DNA of 64,000 bases, from positions 599 through 64,598 of the forward strand of contig NZ_QEXL01000017.1 of assembly GCF_003311635.1 (NCBI RefSeq). The letters run 5' to 3'. Of the stretch, positions 9,371 through 19,621 are shown piece by piece. The stretch comes from Novacetimonas cocois (GTDB lineage Bacteria; Pseudomonadota; Alphaproteobacteria; Acetobacterales; Acetobacteraceae). A program made the translations under genes and the position numbers. Each line of letters starts with the position of its first letter. Position 1 is the first letter of the stretch. The notes below the pieces were generated by a model. That model worked only from the letters and a program-made list of their open reading frames with translations, made no database searches and was not told the DNA's origin.

Positions 9371-9967
9371 ATGAGCATGTTCAGAACGACCCCGAAGGGC
9401 AGTGTGACCGATGCAATGGCGCGGACCGCAGCAGCAGTGACCGCAGCCGAAGCCAAAAGCAGCAAGCCGGAAAAGGACGAGGATCCGTTCCGCGAAGGTG
9501 ACGCCATCGTCTATGCGGCGCATGGCGTGGGACGGGTTGACCGAATCGGCATTGACGAAATCGCGGGCACGAAGCTGGAGATGATCCAGATTTCGTTTCC
9601 GGGCAACCAGATGACCCTGCGCATTCCCCTGTCGAAGGCGCGCAAGTCCGGGCTGCGCAAGATCGTCTCGCGCGAGATCGTGGACAAAGCCATGGCGATC
9701 ATCAAGGGCAAGCCGCATGTCAGCCGTGGCATGTGGGCGCGTCGCGCCGTCGCCTATCAGGAAAAGATCAATTCCGGTGATCTGGTCCAGATCGCCGAGG
9801 TGCTGCGTGACCTGCGCCGCAATGTCGACAGCCTTGACGGCAGCTTCAGCGAACGCAAGCTGTTCGAAGCCGCGCAGGAACGTTTCGTGGCGGAAGTCGC
9901 CGTGCTGGAGGGCAAGGAGCCCGCGGCCGTCCTGGAAACGCTGACGGCTGTCATGAAGGCGGCCTGA
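9371..9967 (+). CDS. carD: CarD/CdnL family RNA polymerase-binding regulator
   Basis: A 198-residue protein: an N-terminal Ala/Lys-rich tail (1-37), a TRCF-like RNA polymerase interaction domain (about 38-95, with GDAIVYAAHGVGRV), then an all-helical DNA-contacting domain (about 100-198, with RRAVAYQEKINSGD). CarD and CdnL proteins bind the polymerase beta subunit and stabilise open complexes, chiefly at rRNA and growth promoters; in Caulobacter CdnL supports growth and stringent control. ATG 9371 is chosen; the frame is open for a further 280 bases upstream, but that part is a shadow of the bestrophin gene. A perfect terminator follows. Confidence 0.92.
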   Translation: MSMFRTTPKGSVTDAMARTAAAVTAAEAKSSKPEKDEDPFREGDAIVYAAHGVGRVDRIGIDEIAGTKLEMIQISFPGNQMTLRIPLSKARKSGLRKIVSREIVDKAMAIIKGKPHVSRGMWARRAVAYQEKINSGDLVQIAEVLRDLRRNVDSLDGSFSERKLFEAAQERFVAEVAVLEGKEPAAVLETLTAVMKAA

Positions 9968-10002
9968 CCCCGTTTCGGGCCATCCCCGGACCAGAACCCC
10001 AC

Positions 10003-10033
10003 GCCTGCCGGAAGATCTTCCGGCAGGCTTTTT
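10003..10033 (+). terminator. Rho-independent terminator of carD
   Basis: A perfect 13-bp inverted repeat (10003-10028, arms GCCTGCCGGAAGA and its complement) followed by five T residues. It points along the plus strand, toward the end of tamB, which is encoded on the other strand. Confidence 0.9.
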
Positions 10034-10085
10034 CATGTCCTGATGCCAGGGGAAATGCCGGACGGACGGCTCTGCATTACCGGGT

Positions 10086-13000
10086 TCAGTAATTGAACTG
10101 GTAAAGAAGGCCGATGCTGCTGCCGGGATCGTTTTCAGGCGTGGTGAAGCCGGTGACATTCCCCCCCGTTCCCACCGTGGTATTCAGCTTGAGCCGTTTG
10201 GTAAGGTCCACCTGCACCTGCGCCTGCGTTCCCGATCCGGAAGTCGCCTGCTTGGCCCCGACATAGACCCCGCGCATGACATACTTCCCGGCCTCGATGC
10301 TGCCGGTGTCGTTGCCGCCTGAACCGTTGGACGAACTGCTCATCTGAAGACGGTCGAGATGCAGCGTCTTTCGGACGATGCCCAGCGGGTCAAAGGCAGA
10401 ACCGCCGCTGATCGTGGCGATGGCAGAGGCGACCTGCGCCATCTGCGTGGCGGACAGGGACTGTGAATCGGTGCCGAACAGCAGGATCGCCAGTATCTGG
10501 TCCTGTGACAGTGGCGGGGTGGAGGAAAAGGTGATTTTCGGCGCGCTGGCATATCCCCCGACATTGAGGCGCGCGACCCCTTCGTTCGTGCTGCGCTCCG
10601 CGACGAAATCAAGGCTGGGGTCGATGCTGTGCGTCACGCCGATTCCGTCGAAGCCCACGTTGCCCTTGCTGAAATTGAGCGAGAACCCGCCCAGGGCAAA
10701 GCTTCCCCGCGTCATGGCGAATGCCCCGGTGATCAGGGGGGTATCGCTTGTGCCCCCCACCTGCAGGTGACCGTGCATTTCCGTATTCAGGCCATGTCCA
10801 CGCACGAAGAACTGCCCCGGCGAACGGACATCCAGATTCAGTCCCACGATCAGCGGGGATTCATGGGGCTGTGCGACGGTTGTGGTGTCGGTGGGGCGGA
10901 TGACATTCAGGTGCGCGACCGACGTGGGCAGTGAATCCGGAATATTGACATCCACGCGCGACAGGTTGATGTCCCCGCCCACATTGATGCGCGAGGCCAG
11001 CTGCCCCTTTATGCTGAGGTTCGTATCCAGCGTCGCGGTGATAAGGTCGCTTGCCAGAGGACGGGCGTTTCTGGCCGTGATCATCAGGTCAAGGGGCTGT
11101 CCCGGTTCCAGCAGGCCATAGGAACCGGCCGCCGTAATGGTGCCTTTCCCCGCCTGCGCGCTGAGTGACTGTATGACAAGGCGGCTGCCCTGCGCCAGCA
11201 CGCTCCCCTTTATGGAGGAAAGCTGGATCCCCTGCGCGTAATCATGGAACGTGCCGTCCGCAAGGTCGAGCGTGCCTGTAATCAGGGGGCTGCGTGGCGT
11301 GCCGCGCACGTCCACGTTCATCCGCAACTGTCCCCCCGCCTGACGTGCCTGCGCCCCCAGATAGGCATTGGCCGCCGCCATGTCCATCACGCCACTCGAA
11401 TGCAGCGCCAGCGCTCCGTTCATGTTTGTCGGGGCGCTTCCCTTCAGTGTCAGGCCGATCTGGCGGCCGGCATTCAGGCTGGCGTCGATCTGGGCCTGTG
11501 CGCCATTCAGCACTGCGGTGGCGTCCAGATTGGCGGCCGCCAGGGAAGACGTATAATCCGTATGATATTTCAGGCCATCCGCCCGAAGCGAGATACGCCC
11601 CCCCGGCCGCGCGAGCGTCCCGGTCAGCCGTGCCTGTGCGGAGATTTCGCCATCGGCACGCAATGTGGGCATGAGGGGCCGCAACAGGGACGGAGTAACG
11701 TGCGTGACGTCCGCTTTCAGATCCAGCGTCGGCCGGATGCCACCCGCGATATCAATGTCCGCAGCCTGTCCCTGTGGTGCGGAGAGCGTTGCGCGCAGGT
11801 GATCGACCCCCATCGTCGCGCCATAACTGACGGTGGCGGGGGCCAGCAGCTGCAGTCGTTCCCCCCGCGCTTCGGCAAGCAGGGTGCGGGCCGTGACCTT
11901 GTGTTCCGGCATATCCAGCAGCATCGCGGTATCAAGGGCTGCGGGGCCGAGCTGTTTCGTGGACAGGCGCGATGTTGCGCTGACCAGCAGCGCATTCAGC
12001 GGCCCCTTGGCCGTCACATGGGCATTGGCGTGGATGTCGGAGATGTCGGCATCATCCACCACCAAATCCAGATCGGGATGGGGGGCATCCACCGGGTCCC
12101 TGACGGTACCGCCCAGCGTCAGGCGACGGATATTCGCCCAGGGCGATCCGATGGCGCCATCCAGCTTTATCGATACGATCGGGGGGGCCTGATCGGTCCG
12201 CGCGCTGGTATGGATGCCGGTGGTGACATATCCCGTGATGCTGTGCCCCAGCAGGTCACGCCAGTCCGCCAGCCGCGCCATGCGCACGTCCATCGTGCCC
12301 GATGGCACCAGATGCCCCTTTGGCAGGGACATGTCCGCCTGTCCCGACAGGCTTTTCCATGAAAGCTGCGCCAGATGCAGGTGACGCACCTCGTCCGTGC
12401 CGGTCGTAAGGGCGGCGTCAAGGGCGACCGGCGCGTGGTCCAGCGTCCCCTTTATCGTGGCCTCCCCTTCCCTTACCGCAGGCAGGTGGCGGAAGTTCAG
12501 GTCCGTTGTCAGGTGTCCCGCCGGCTGGATCTGGGGTGTTCCGATCTGCGTTTCCGCGTGCAGGACGGCGGCAAGGTCATCGACCGGCCCCGTGGCCGTC
12601 AGGGTCAGGTCGCTTTGCCCCCGCAGGGAGGGCGCGAGTTTCTGAAGGTCATCGAGCATAAGTCTGGCCCGCAGGTCGAGCCGTGTCGGCGATGACAGGG
12701 TGATCGTGCCGTCGCCCGCATCCAGATGGAGTGCATGACCATCCACCTTCAGGGTTCTTACATGCACGCTGCGGGGGGAAGCATCCGTGGGCGGCAGGTC
12801 GGCCATGACCTGCAGGTGGCCCTCCCTGCCGATCAGGCCAACCGTCTGCGGCTGTCCGCCCGTGATCGACACCTGACCATCCAGCGCGGCGTGGCCGGGC
12901 ATCTTGGCGCCGGGTATGTCAAAATCCGTCTGCAGATGCGCGTTTCCATCCAGCTTTGTCGCGGCCAGTCCCGCAAGGGGTGAAAGGTCGGGCAGGTCGA

Positions 13001-14276
13001 TCGCCAGCGTTCCGTGCCGGGGAACGGCGGTGCGGACACTGCCCCTGATGTGCAGCAGATCGTGATTCAGCGCGATATCTGCAGGCGCCCCCTGTGCATC
13101 GGGATGCCATGCCAGGTCGATCGACACGGGCTGTGCCGCGAATATGGTGGGATGCGCGCCGGGTATGCGCAGTCCGTCAATATCCGCATGCACGTTCACG
13201 GCATCCTGCGCCGTCTGTCCCGTCAGGCCGCCGAAGACGGCATGCAGGGTGTTGAAGCCGATGGCCCCCTGATTCAGCTGCCCGATATCCAGACTGCCCC
13301 GGCCCGTGGGACGCTCCAGCGTTCCGCCCAGATCGGTTCGCAGGGCAATGGATTGCCATCCCGTATCCGGCCCCAGCATCATTGCCGGCGCATCCAGCGT
13401 GGCGTTCAGGCGCATCGCATGATGGATCAGGCCGACCTGTCCCTTGATATGGGCCTGCGCCGCGCCGGCCTGCATGGCAAAGACAAGGTTGCTGCGGTCG
13501 CGCGGGCCGCTCATGCTCAGGTCGAGGTCCAGCGGCGCCAGCATGGGAAGGTTGCTCAGCGTGGTCAGGAAGCCTTCACGTTCCTCATGCGCATGCACAT
13601 CAAGCGCAAGCGTTCCGGTATCCAGACGTGTGCGCACCGACAGCAGCCCCGGATGATCCAGACGCCGGACCGAAAGGTCGATGTCGGCTGCGGGCAACGT
13701 GGCGACCGAAATGCCGTCGAGGACCGGGGCGATATCCGCCAGCCGGGCATGGCCGTCCAGGCTGAATGTCGATGGGACGCGTGCAAGTGGTGCGCCAACG
13801 TCGATGCGCGCGATATGGGCGTGGCGGATATCAACCCCGATATGGAGGTTGTCATTGTCCGGTCTGGACGGCGGGGAAGGATGCGCGGGATCTTCCTCGC
13901 TCAGCCTCGGGATGGAGAGATGCGCGATGGAGATGTTATCGACCACCGCCCGGCGCAGGAGCAGTCGCGTGGGGGACCAGTCCAGCGCCAGATTGTCGAT
14001 CGCAAGCCATGTGCCGCGATAATCGTCGAGTTCCAGATGCGCGATGCGCAGGGCGTCGGGAAACCGGCCCGACAGCCCGGACAGCCGGACGCTGCCCCCC
14101 GTCAGGCCGGGCAGGCGACGTTCGATTTCATGGCGGCCCATGCCGGTATTGGCCCCCACCAGGATCAGGGCAACCGCCAGCACCACCAGCCCCGTCGGCA
14201 CCGCGATGACCAGCCCGGCGACCTTGAGGAGCGCGCGGATGGTGAAGGTCCGGGCAGGCTTGTGCTCATCGCTCAT
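10086..14276 (-). CDS. tamB: TamB, inner-membrane-anchored lipid/protein transport bridge
   Basis: A 1396-residue protein with one N-terminal transmembrane helix (about 12-38), a long series of beta-rich AsmA/TamB-type repeats, and the C-terminal TamB (DUF490) domain ending in QFNY, an outer-membrane-type aromatic end. TamB spans the periplasm and works with TamA; current models make it a hydrophobic groove carrying phospholipids to the outer membrane, earlier ones an aid to autotransporter assembly. Its ATG at 14276 shares a base with the tamA stop (TGATG), so translation is coupled. The frame extends 36 bases further upstream, but the overlapped start is preferred. It is long for TamB (about 1260 in E. 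coli). Confidence 0.9.
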   Translation of the reverse strand: MSDEHKPARTFTIRALLKVAGLVIAVPTGLVVLAVALILVGANTGMGRHEIERRLPGLTGGSVRLSGLSGRFPDALRIAHLELDDYRGTWLAIDNLALDWSPTRLLLRRAVVDNISIAHLSIPRLSEEDPAHPSPPSRPDNDNLHIGVDIRHAHIARIDVGAPLARVPSTFSLDGHARLADIAPVLDGISVATLPAADIDLSVRRLDHPGLLSVRTRLDTGTLALDVHAHEEREGFLTTLSNLPMLAPLDLDLSMSGPRDRSNLVFAMQAGAAQAHIKGQVGLIHHAMRLNATLDAPAMMLGPDTGWQSIALRTDLGGTLERPTGRGSLDIGQLNQGAIGFNTLHAVFGGLTGQTAQDAVNVHADIDGLRIPGAHPTIFAAQPVSIDLAWHPDAQGAPADIALNHDLLHIRGSVRTAVPRHGTLAIDLPDLSPLAGLAATKLDGNAHLQTDFDIPGAKMPGHAALDGQVSITGGQPQTVGLIGREGHLQVMADLPPTDASPRSVHVRTLKVDGHALHLDAGDGTITLSSPTRLDLRARLMLDDLQKLAPSLRGQSDLTLTATGPVDDLAAVLHAETQIGTPQIQPAGHLTTDLNFRHLPAVREGEATIKGTLDHAPVALDAALTTGTDEVRHLHLAQLSWKSLSGQADMSLPKGHLVPSGTMDVRMARLADWRDLLGHSITGYVTTGIHTSARTDQAPPIVSIKLDGAIGSPWANIRRLTLGGTVRDPVDAPHPDLDLVVDDADISDIHANAHVTAKGPLNALLVSATSRLSTKQLGPAALDTAMLLDMPEHKVTARTLLAEARGERLQLLAPATVSYGATMGVDHLRATLSAPQGQAADIDIAGGIRPTLDLKADVTHVTPSLLRPLMPTLRADGEISAQARLTGTLARPGGRISLRADGLKYHTDYTSSLAAANLDATAVLNGAQAQIDASLNAGRQIGLTLKGSAPTNMNGALALHSSGVMDMAAANAYLGAQARQAGGQLRMNVDVRGTPRSPLITGTLDLADGTFHDYAQGIQLSSIKGSVLAQGSRLVIQSLSAQAGKGTITAAGSYGLLEPGQPLDLMITARNARPLASDLITATLDTNLSIKGQLASRINVGGDINLSRVDVNIPDSLPTSVAHLNVIRPTDTTTVAQPHESPLIVGLNLDVRSPGQFFVRGHGLNTEMHGHLQVGGTSDTPLITGAFAMTRGSFALGGFSLNFSKGNVGFDGIGVTHSIDPSLDFVAERSTNEGVARLNVGGYASAPKITFSSTPPLSQDQILAILLFGTDSQSLSATQMAQVASAIATISGGSAFDPLGIVRKTLHLDRLQMSSSSNGSGGNDTGSIEAGKYVMRGVYVGAKQATSGSGTQAQVQVDLTKRLKLNTTVGTGGNVTGFTTPENDPGSSIGLLYQFNY

Positions 14277-16264
14277 CAGAACGTTTCTCCCAGCCCGACA
14301 TACAGCTCCCACTTGTCGCCACGGGGCGGACGGTTCAGCGGGACGGCGATGTCAAGGCGTACCGGACCGATGGGGGTGTAATACCGCGCCCCGGCCCCCG
14401 CGCCTGCGCGCAGCGTGCCCTTGAACGGCGTGCTGCCGTCCGCGACCTGCCCCACGTCGATAAAGCCGACGGCCCCGAATTTCTGCAAGATGCGCTGACG
14501 GTATTCAAGGGAACCGGCATCCATGGATGTCCCGCCAATGGCATAGCGGCTGTGGGGGAACTGCGGCCCCACCCCCTGATAACGGTAACCGCGCACCGTC
14601 GCGCTGCCACCGGCATACAGTCGCTGATCGGGCGGGATGTCGAAGGTCGATGCCCCTTCCACATTGCCGATCGTCCCGCGTATGGCGAAAACGCTGCGCC
14701 CCGGCCGCGACAGCCCCAGATGCTTCAGGTCGAAATAGGTGGAAATCGTGGCCTGCATGATCGCGAAGAAGGATGTCCGGTGTTCCAGCGACACGGAAGG
14801 CGTGACGTTCATGTTGATGCGCACGCCATGCGTGGCGGGGGTGATCGGATTGTCGACGCCAGTCCCGTCATAGGTCGCGCTGAGTGGCAGCGAAGCGATG
14901 AAATAGTCGTTCGTCTGCGACATCTGGTCGATGCGTTCCTGTTCGATCTCCCCGCCAAAGGCGACGTTCCAGTGGGAACTGACGCGTCGCACCACGCCCG
15001 CGCGGGCCAGAAGGGCCGTCTGGCGATAGGAATACAGAAGCTGGCGGATCCATTCGATCCGGGCGCTGAGATTCTGGTTGCGCGACCCGAAATCCGGCTT
15101 CATCAGGTCCGCATACACGTCATAGCCCAGCCCCTGTTCCGCGGAACCGCCCAGCCCCGTCACCAGTGCGGTCAGGCGCAGGCGCTCGGCATTGCCGAAC
15201 AGGTTGCGATGCGTCCACGACACGCCGGCGCGACCGCCAAGATCCGTCGAATACCCGCCTTCGACACCCACGCTGTGGCGCTTTGATTCGACGAACCTGA
15301 AGTCCAGAGGCAGCGTCCCGTCAGAGGCAAGCTGCTGGTCATGGCGCACCTGAACGTCGGAAAACACCCCCATCGATGACAGGCCCTGCCGCGCGGCCTC
15401 GATGCGCGAGGGCTGGTACAGTTCGCCCGGTGCAATGGTCAGGCGCCGCACGACATAGGCAGGATGGGTCCGGCGCAGGCCGCCGAAACCGAACGCCCCC
15501 AGATTGACGACCGGCCCGCGCATGATGGTAAAGGCAAGGTCGATGGTTTTGGTCTGCGGGCGAAGCCAGGCCTGCGGCGTGCCGACATCCGCCAGTGCGT
15601 ATCCCTCTTCCGCCAGCGCCGTCTGCAGCTGTGACTGTGCTTTGAGAATATTGGCGGCGATCGCGGGATCGCCCGTCTTTATGCCCAGCGCCGCATTTTC
15701 GTGATCGTCCAGCCGGACGGGCGGCTGTCCCTTCGCCGGATTGAGGGTGATGACGCCGATATGGAACTGCGTTCCCTTGGTGATGGAGATGGTCAGTTCG
15801 AGTTTCTGGTTCGCCGGGATCGCCTGCATCCATTCCGGCAGGTCGGGGTCATGACCGTCCTGTGGCGTGCCCTCCCCCGTCTTGGATGCAATGGCCGCCT
15901 GTATGCGTATGTCCGGCGCGTAATAGCCAAAGCTTTCCAGCGCGCTGCGGATGCGGGCATAGTCATTGTGAATGCGCCCCACCAGGGCGAACGGGTTGAC
16001 AGTATGTGTCTTCTGCAGGCCCAGCAGATCGGATGAAGCCCGCACGGCGGCATCAAGGTCGGCATTGCCGGTGGGGCGGATGACCGTGACATAGGGCTGT
16101 GGGTCCGCTGCACGCGCACCCGTCATGCCCGCCCACAGGACCGTCAGGGCCATGCCCCACAGTCGTGCATGGGACCGCCACAGTGAACCACAGATCGGAG
16201 TTCCGGTTTCATCCGGCGCAGGCCGGAAATGCCGTGTCGTCAGAAAATGACGAAAAAACGTCAA
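14276..16264 (-). CDS. tamA: TamA, Omp85-family outer membrane protein
   Basis: A 662-residue Omp85/BamA-type protein: secretion signal, POTRA repeats (about 60-330) and a C-terminal 16-strand beta barrel (about 340-662) that ends in an aromatic residue, GLGETF. The barrel carries the family motif IRGTIGN and VRGYRYQG, typical of strand 12 and loop 6. It pairs with TamB, encoded directly downstream with a one-base overlap. The start is uncertain: TTG 16264 has GGGG five bases ahead and gives a basic n-region, while ATG 16153 leaves only MALTVLWAGMTGARA as a signal. Confidence 0.88.
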   Translation of the reverse strand: MTFFRHFLTTRHFRPAPDETGTPICGSLWRSHARLWGMALTVLWAGMTGARAADPQPYVTVIRPTGNADLDAAVRASSDLLGLQKTHTVNPFALVGRIHNDYARIRSALESFGYYAPDIRIQAAIASKTGEGTPQDGHDPDLPEWMQAIPANQKLELTISITKGTQFHIGVITLNPAKGQPPVRLDDHENAALGIKTGDPAIAANILKAQSQLQTALAEEGYALADVGTPQAWLRPQTKTIDLAFTIMRGPVVNLGAFGFGGLRRTHPAYVVRRLTIAPGELYQPSRIEAARQGLSSMGVFSDVQVRHDQQLASDGTLPLDFRFVESKRHSVGVEGGYSTDLGGRAGVSWTHRNLFGNAERLRLTALVTGLGGSAEQGLGYDVYADLMKPDFGSRNQNLSARIEWIRQLLYSYRQTALLARAGVVRRVSSHWNVAFGGEIEQERIDQMSQTNDYFIASLPLSATYDGTGVDNPITPATHGVRINMNVTPSVSLEHRTSFFAIMQATISTYFDLKHLGLSRPGRSVFAIRGTIGNVEGASTFDIPPDQRLYAGGSATVRGYRYQGVGPQFPHSRYAIGGTSMDAGSLEYRQRILQKFGAVGFIDVGQVADGSTPFKGTLRAGAGAGARYYTPIGPVRLDIAVPLNRPPRGDKWELYVGLGETF

Positions 16265-17063
16265 GTTGTCCCCGTTCTCGGTTCTGTCATTCGCCCACCT
16301 GCGTGATGCCCCTCAGACATGGAGTCTGCCCATGATGACGGAGGGAATCCCTCCCTTCGATATCTGCCATTCCCATGACGCATATTCAAACCCATATTCG
16401 CCTGAGGTCCGCTGTGGATCTGTCGTGAATGGATGATGGCGACGCCAGGGGCGGCCGTTGCGGTAAGGTCCGTGCCGGTATCGTTGGAACATTGCGGAAT
16501 TATGAACGGGTTCCAATGAATCGGAGAAGAATTTTCAATCAGATGACCCCATTAGGCATCCTTCATGTGTCCGGATGATGGCGTTACTGTCGGACGCCCT
16601 GTTGGTGATGAACGCCATCAATGCGTCGTCTTCGGCCCATGGCGATATGTCAATGACCACCGCGATGTGGGGGGGATGCCGGACGGGGATGCATCATCCG
16701 GGGCAATTTCTGGCGCAATCCGTTCCCCCGCAGTCCCATAGGCATATTTCGACCCGGCCGCAGGCTACAGGGAAAATATGGCCACAACATGATGATTCGT
16801 GCCCCTGATCATCGCCCTGCACCATTGCCGTGGAAATCGTGCGCTGGATGCACGGCGTCCTTGACAAATCCCCTGCCCCATCCGTCATGATTGGCGGGAC
16901 GGGAGATTTGGATTGATCGTCCCAATTGGGGGATAATGTCACGATATGGGGTCTTCATCCTTTATGACATGTGGTTTCGGGTCTTGACCATCCGCACGAC
17001 ACACCCGATGTGTTTGCGCCGCCACGCGGGATTGTCCCGCACGATGTCAAGGAACCCGTTCGC
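16265..17063. other. 800-base gap with no convincing gene
   Basis: This is the divergent region between tamA and miaB. Short open frames exist on both strands (for example 16575-16808 plus and 16694-16942 minus), but their translations look random and none has a good ribosome site. It is somewhat richer in A and T than neighbouring genes. It holds an inverted repeat at 16484-16516 (listed separately) and a GGAGGG-AAT-CCCTCC hairpin near 16342. A small RNA or a decayed gene is possible; nothing identifies either. Confidence 0.5.
16484..16516. repeat. Inverted repeat TTGGAAC ... GTTCCAA
   Basis: Two perfect complementary 7-base arms 19 bases apart (16484-16490 and 16510-16516), in the long gap between tamA and miaB. 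It could be the binding site of a dimeric regulator or a weak hairpin. No assignment is possible. Confidence 0.4.
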
Positions 17064-18467
17064 GTGAATGAGATGTCCCCCCTTCCATGCGTTCCCAGCG
17101 CGCAGTCCGGTAAACAGGCACGCGGGCTGCATGTCATTACATGGGGCTGTCAGATGAACGTCTATGACAGCGCGCGCATGACCGACGTGCTGCGTCCGCT
17201 TGGGTACAGGGCGGTGGACGCGCCCGACAACGCCGACATGATCATCCTCAATACATGTCACATCCGTGATCGCGCGGCGGAAAAGGTGTTTTCCGAACTC
17301 GGTCGGCTGCGTCTGGTCAAGGAAGCGCGCGCGCAGGCCGGGCACAAAACCGTTCTGGCCGTTGCGGGATGCGTGGCGCAGGCGGAAGGACGGGAGATAC
17401 TGGCCCGCGCGCCCTATGTCGACATCGTGCTGGGGCCGCAGACCTATCATCGCCTGCCCGAAATGGTCGCCCGCGCCGCCCGTGCCGCAGGGGCCGTCAT
17501 CGAGACGGATTTCCCCGTGGAGCAGAAATTCGACTTCCTGCCGCCCGAGCGCGAGGTCCCGGCCGGGGGGGCTGCTTTCCTGACCATTCAGGAAGGATGC
17601 GACAAATTCTGTTCCTTCTGCGTCGTGCCCTATACCCGCGGGGCGGAGGCCAGCCGCCCCGTGAACGCCGTGCTGGAGGAGGCGCGCAGGCTTGTGGCGC
17701 ATGGCGTGAAGGAGATCACGCTGCTGGGGCAGAACGTCAACGCCTATCATGGCGAGGGACCGGATGGCGCGATCTGGGGGCTGGCCCGCCTGACGGCGGA
17801 ACTGGCCGACGGGATCGGGGTGGCGCGCATCCGTTACACGACATCGCATCCGCGCGACATGGACGCCGACCTCATCGCGGCCCATCGTGACCAGCGCGCC
17901 CTCATGCCGTTCCTGCACCTGCCGGTACAGTCCGGCTCGGATCGGGTGCTGGCGGCGATGAACCGTGGCCATACCGCGCAGGAATACCGTGATCTGGTGA
18001 CGCGCCTGCGCGCGGCGCGGCCCGACCTTGCCCTGTCGTCGGATTTCATCGTCGGCCATCCGGGCGAAACAGAGGATGATTTTGAACAGACGATGCAACT
18101 GATCCGCGACGTGGGCTTTGCTCAGGCATACTCGTTCAAATATTCCCCCCGTCCTGGAACCCCGGCGTCGGGCGCGGGCGGACAGGTGCCCGAGGAGGTC
18201 AAGGACGCGCGGCTGCAGAAACTGCAGGCGCTGCTGCGTGAACAGCAGGACGCCTTCAACGCGGCGACGGTGGGACGGCGCGTGTCCGTCCTGTTCACCG
18301 GCCGGGGTCGCAAGCCCGGACAGATTTCGGGGAAAAGCCCGTATCTGCAGGCGGTGCATGTCGATGGCCCCGACAGCCTGATCGGTCAGGTGGCGGAAGT
18401 CGATATCGTGAAGCTCTACACCAACTCGCTCGGTGGTGTTCTGACAGGGGAGACAGGCAAGGCTTGA
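17064..18467 (+). CDS. miaB: tRNA-2-methylthio-N6-dimethylallyladenosine synthase MiaB
   Basis: Adds a methylthio group to i6A37 of tRNAs reading UNN codons. It has the UPF0004 domain with cluster cysteines 29 (WGCQMN) and 65 (NTCHIRD), a radical-SAM domain with Cys179-Cys183-Cys186 (GCDKFCSFC), and a C-terminal TRAM domain. The frame is open back to 16971. GTG 17064 is chosen because AAGGAA lies nine bases before it; ATG 17073 is equally sensible and would drop three residues. It starts the miaB-phoH-ybeY-corC cluster, a gene order conserved widely in proteobacteria. Confidence 0.93.
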   Translation: MNEMSPLPCVPSAQSGKQARGLHVITWGCQMNVYDSARMTDVLRPLGYRAVDAPDNADMIILNTCHIRDRAAEKVFSELGRLRLVKEARAQAGHKTVLAVAGCVAQAEGREILARAPYVDIVLGPQTYHRLPEMVARAARAAGAVIETDFPVEQKFDFLPPEREVPAGGAAFLTIQEGCDKFCSFCVVPYTRGAEASRPVNAVLEEARRLVAHGVKEITLLGQNVNAYHGEGPDGAIWGLARLTAELADGIGVARIRYTTSHPRDMDADLIAAHRDQRALMPFLHLPVQSGSDRVLAAMNRGHTAQEYRDLVTRLRAARPDLALSSDFIVGHPGETEDDFEQTMQLIRDVGFAQAYSFKYSPRPGTPASGAGGQVPEEVKDARLQKLQALLREQQDAFNAATVGRRVSVLFTGRGRKPGQISGKSPYLQAVHVDGPDSLIGQVAEVDIVKLYTNSLGGVLTGETGKA

Positions 18468-18484
18468 GAGAACATGCGGCATCC

Positions 18485-19621
18485 ATGATCCCGTCCCGCC
18501 GTCCCGAGGACGGCCGGTCTTCTTCCGTTACCGGCATGCCCCACCCGTCCGGGGGGCATACGGTAACGATGCAGTTCGATGACAATATCCTCCTTGCCCA
18601 GCTTGTCGGGGATCATGACCGTCATCTTCTGCATCTTGAGCGCGGGTTTGAGGTGCGTCTGTCATGCCGGGGCAACCGGATCGCCATTACCGGCGGCCCC
18701 GAACGGGTCGCGGTGACACAGTCCGCCCTTACCTCCCTTTACCGCAGGCTGCAGGCGGGCCATGCCCTCGACAGCGGAGAGGTGGATGCCGCCATCCGCA
18801 TGTCGGCCCAGCTTTTTTCCGCCCCGGATTCCCATCAGGATGTCAGATTCATGGCCCCAGCTTCCCCCGTCGCGCGGCAGGAGGCCGCCTCCCCGCGCAT
18901 GGCGGACCTGCCCACCATCATGACGCGCCGTGGCGCGATTGCCCCGCGCTCGGCGGGACAGGCGCGTTACATGGACATGCTGGCGCGGCAGGAAATGGTG
19001 TTCGGCATCGGGCCGGCCGGCACGGGGAAGACTTATCTTGCCGTTGCGCAGGCTGTTGCGATGCTGCAGGCCGGACAGGTGGATCGCATCGTCCTGTCGC
19101 GCCCGGCGGTGGAAGCCGGGGAGCGTCTGGGCTTCCTGCCGGGGGACATGAAGGACAAGATCGATCCCTATCTGCGCCCGCTCTATGACGCGCTGCATGA
19201 CATGATGCCGGGCGATCAGGTCATGCGCCGCATGGCGACGGGGGAGATCGAGGTCGCCCCCCTCGCCTTCATGCGGGGACGCACGCTGGCCCACAGCTTC
19301 GTCATTCTGGACGAGGCGCAGAATACCACATCGGCCCAGATGAAGATGTTCCTTACCCGCATGGGCACCGGCACGCGCATGGTCATCACCGGGGACCTGA
19401 GCCAGATCGACCTTCCACGCGGCGTGACATCGGGACTGCGTGAGGCGGTGGAAACGCTGGAGGGACTGCCGGGGATCGCCATGACACGGTTTGAATCGCG
19501 TGACGTAGTGCGTCACCCGCTGGTTGCGCGTATAGTGGACGCATACGATCAGCGCGCCGAGGCAAGCAGGGAAGCCACGCGCGCCAGATCGCGGCAGGAG
19601 AACAATGGAACCGCGAAGTAG
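18485..19621 (+). CDS. phoH: PhoH-like P-loop ATPase
   Basis: A 378-residue PhoH family protein (YbeZ type). An N-terminal KH-like region (about 25-110) is followed by the ATPase, with Walker A GPAGTGKT and Walker [11 protein letters not shown]. YbeZ-type PhoH proteins work with the neighbouring RNase YbeY in rRNA processing and quality control, probably as RNA-linked ATPases or helicases. ATG 18485 is used; a TTG at 18464 overlaps the miaB stop and would add seven residues. Its 3' end overlaps ybeY by 17 bases, which suggests coupled translation. Confidence 0.92.
   Translation: MIPSRRPEDGRSSSVTGMPHPSGGHTVTMQFDDNILLAQLVGDHDRHLLHLERGFEVRLSCRGNRIAITGGPERVAVTQSALTSLYRRLQAGHALDSGEVDAAIRMSAQLFSAPDSHQDVRFMAPASPVARQEAASPRMADLPTIMTRRGAIAPRSAGQARYMDMLARQEMVFGIGPAGTGKTYLAVAQAVAMLQAGQVDRIVLSRPAVEAGERLGFLPGDMKDKIDPYLRPLYDALHDMMPGDQVMRRMATGEIEVAPLAFMRGRTLAHSFVILDEAQNTTSAQMKMFLTRMGTGTRMVITGDLSQIDLPRGVTSGLREAVETLEGLPGIAMTRFESRDVVRHPLVARIVDAYDQRAEASREATRARSRQENNGTAK

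Noticed and set aside
11244-14381. Long plus-strand frames (372 and 455 residues) across tamB
   Set aside because: They lie fully opposite tamB, have Arg/Gln/His-rich random-looking translations and no ribosome sites.
16484-16516. An EcfG general stress promoter starting at GGAAC
   Set aside because: No CGTT at the 16-17 base spacing; the same test failed for the GGAAC sites near 8264, 30596 and 32556.
16962-18482. A 506-residue open frame antisense to miaB, longer than miaB itself
   Set aside because: The plus-strand frame has all MiaB motifs. The antisense frame has no recognisable domain and is a by-product of high GC at third codon positions.
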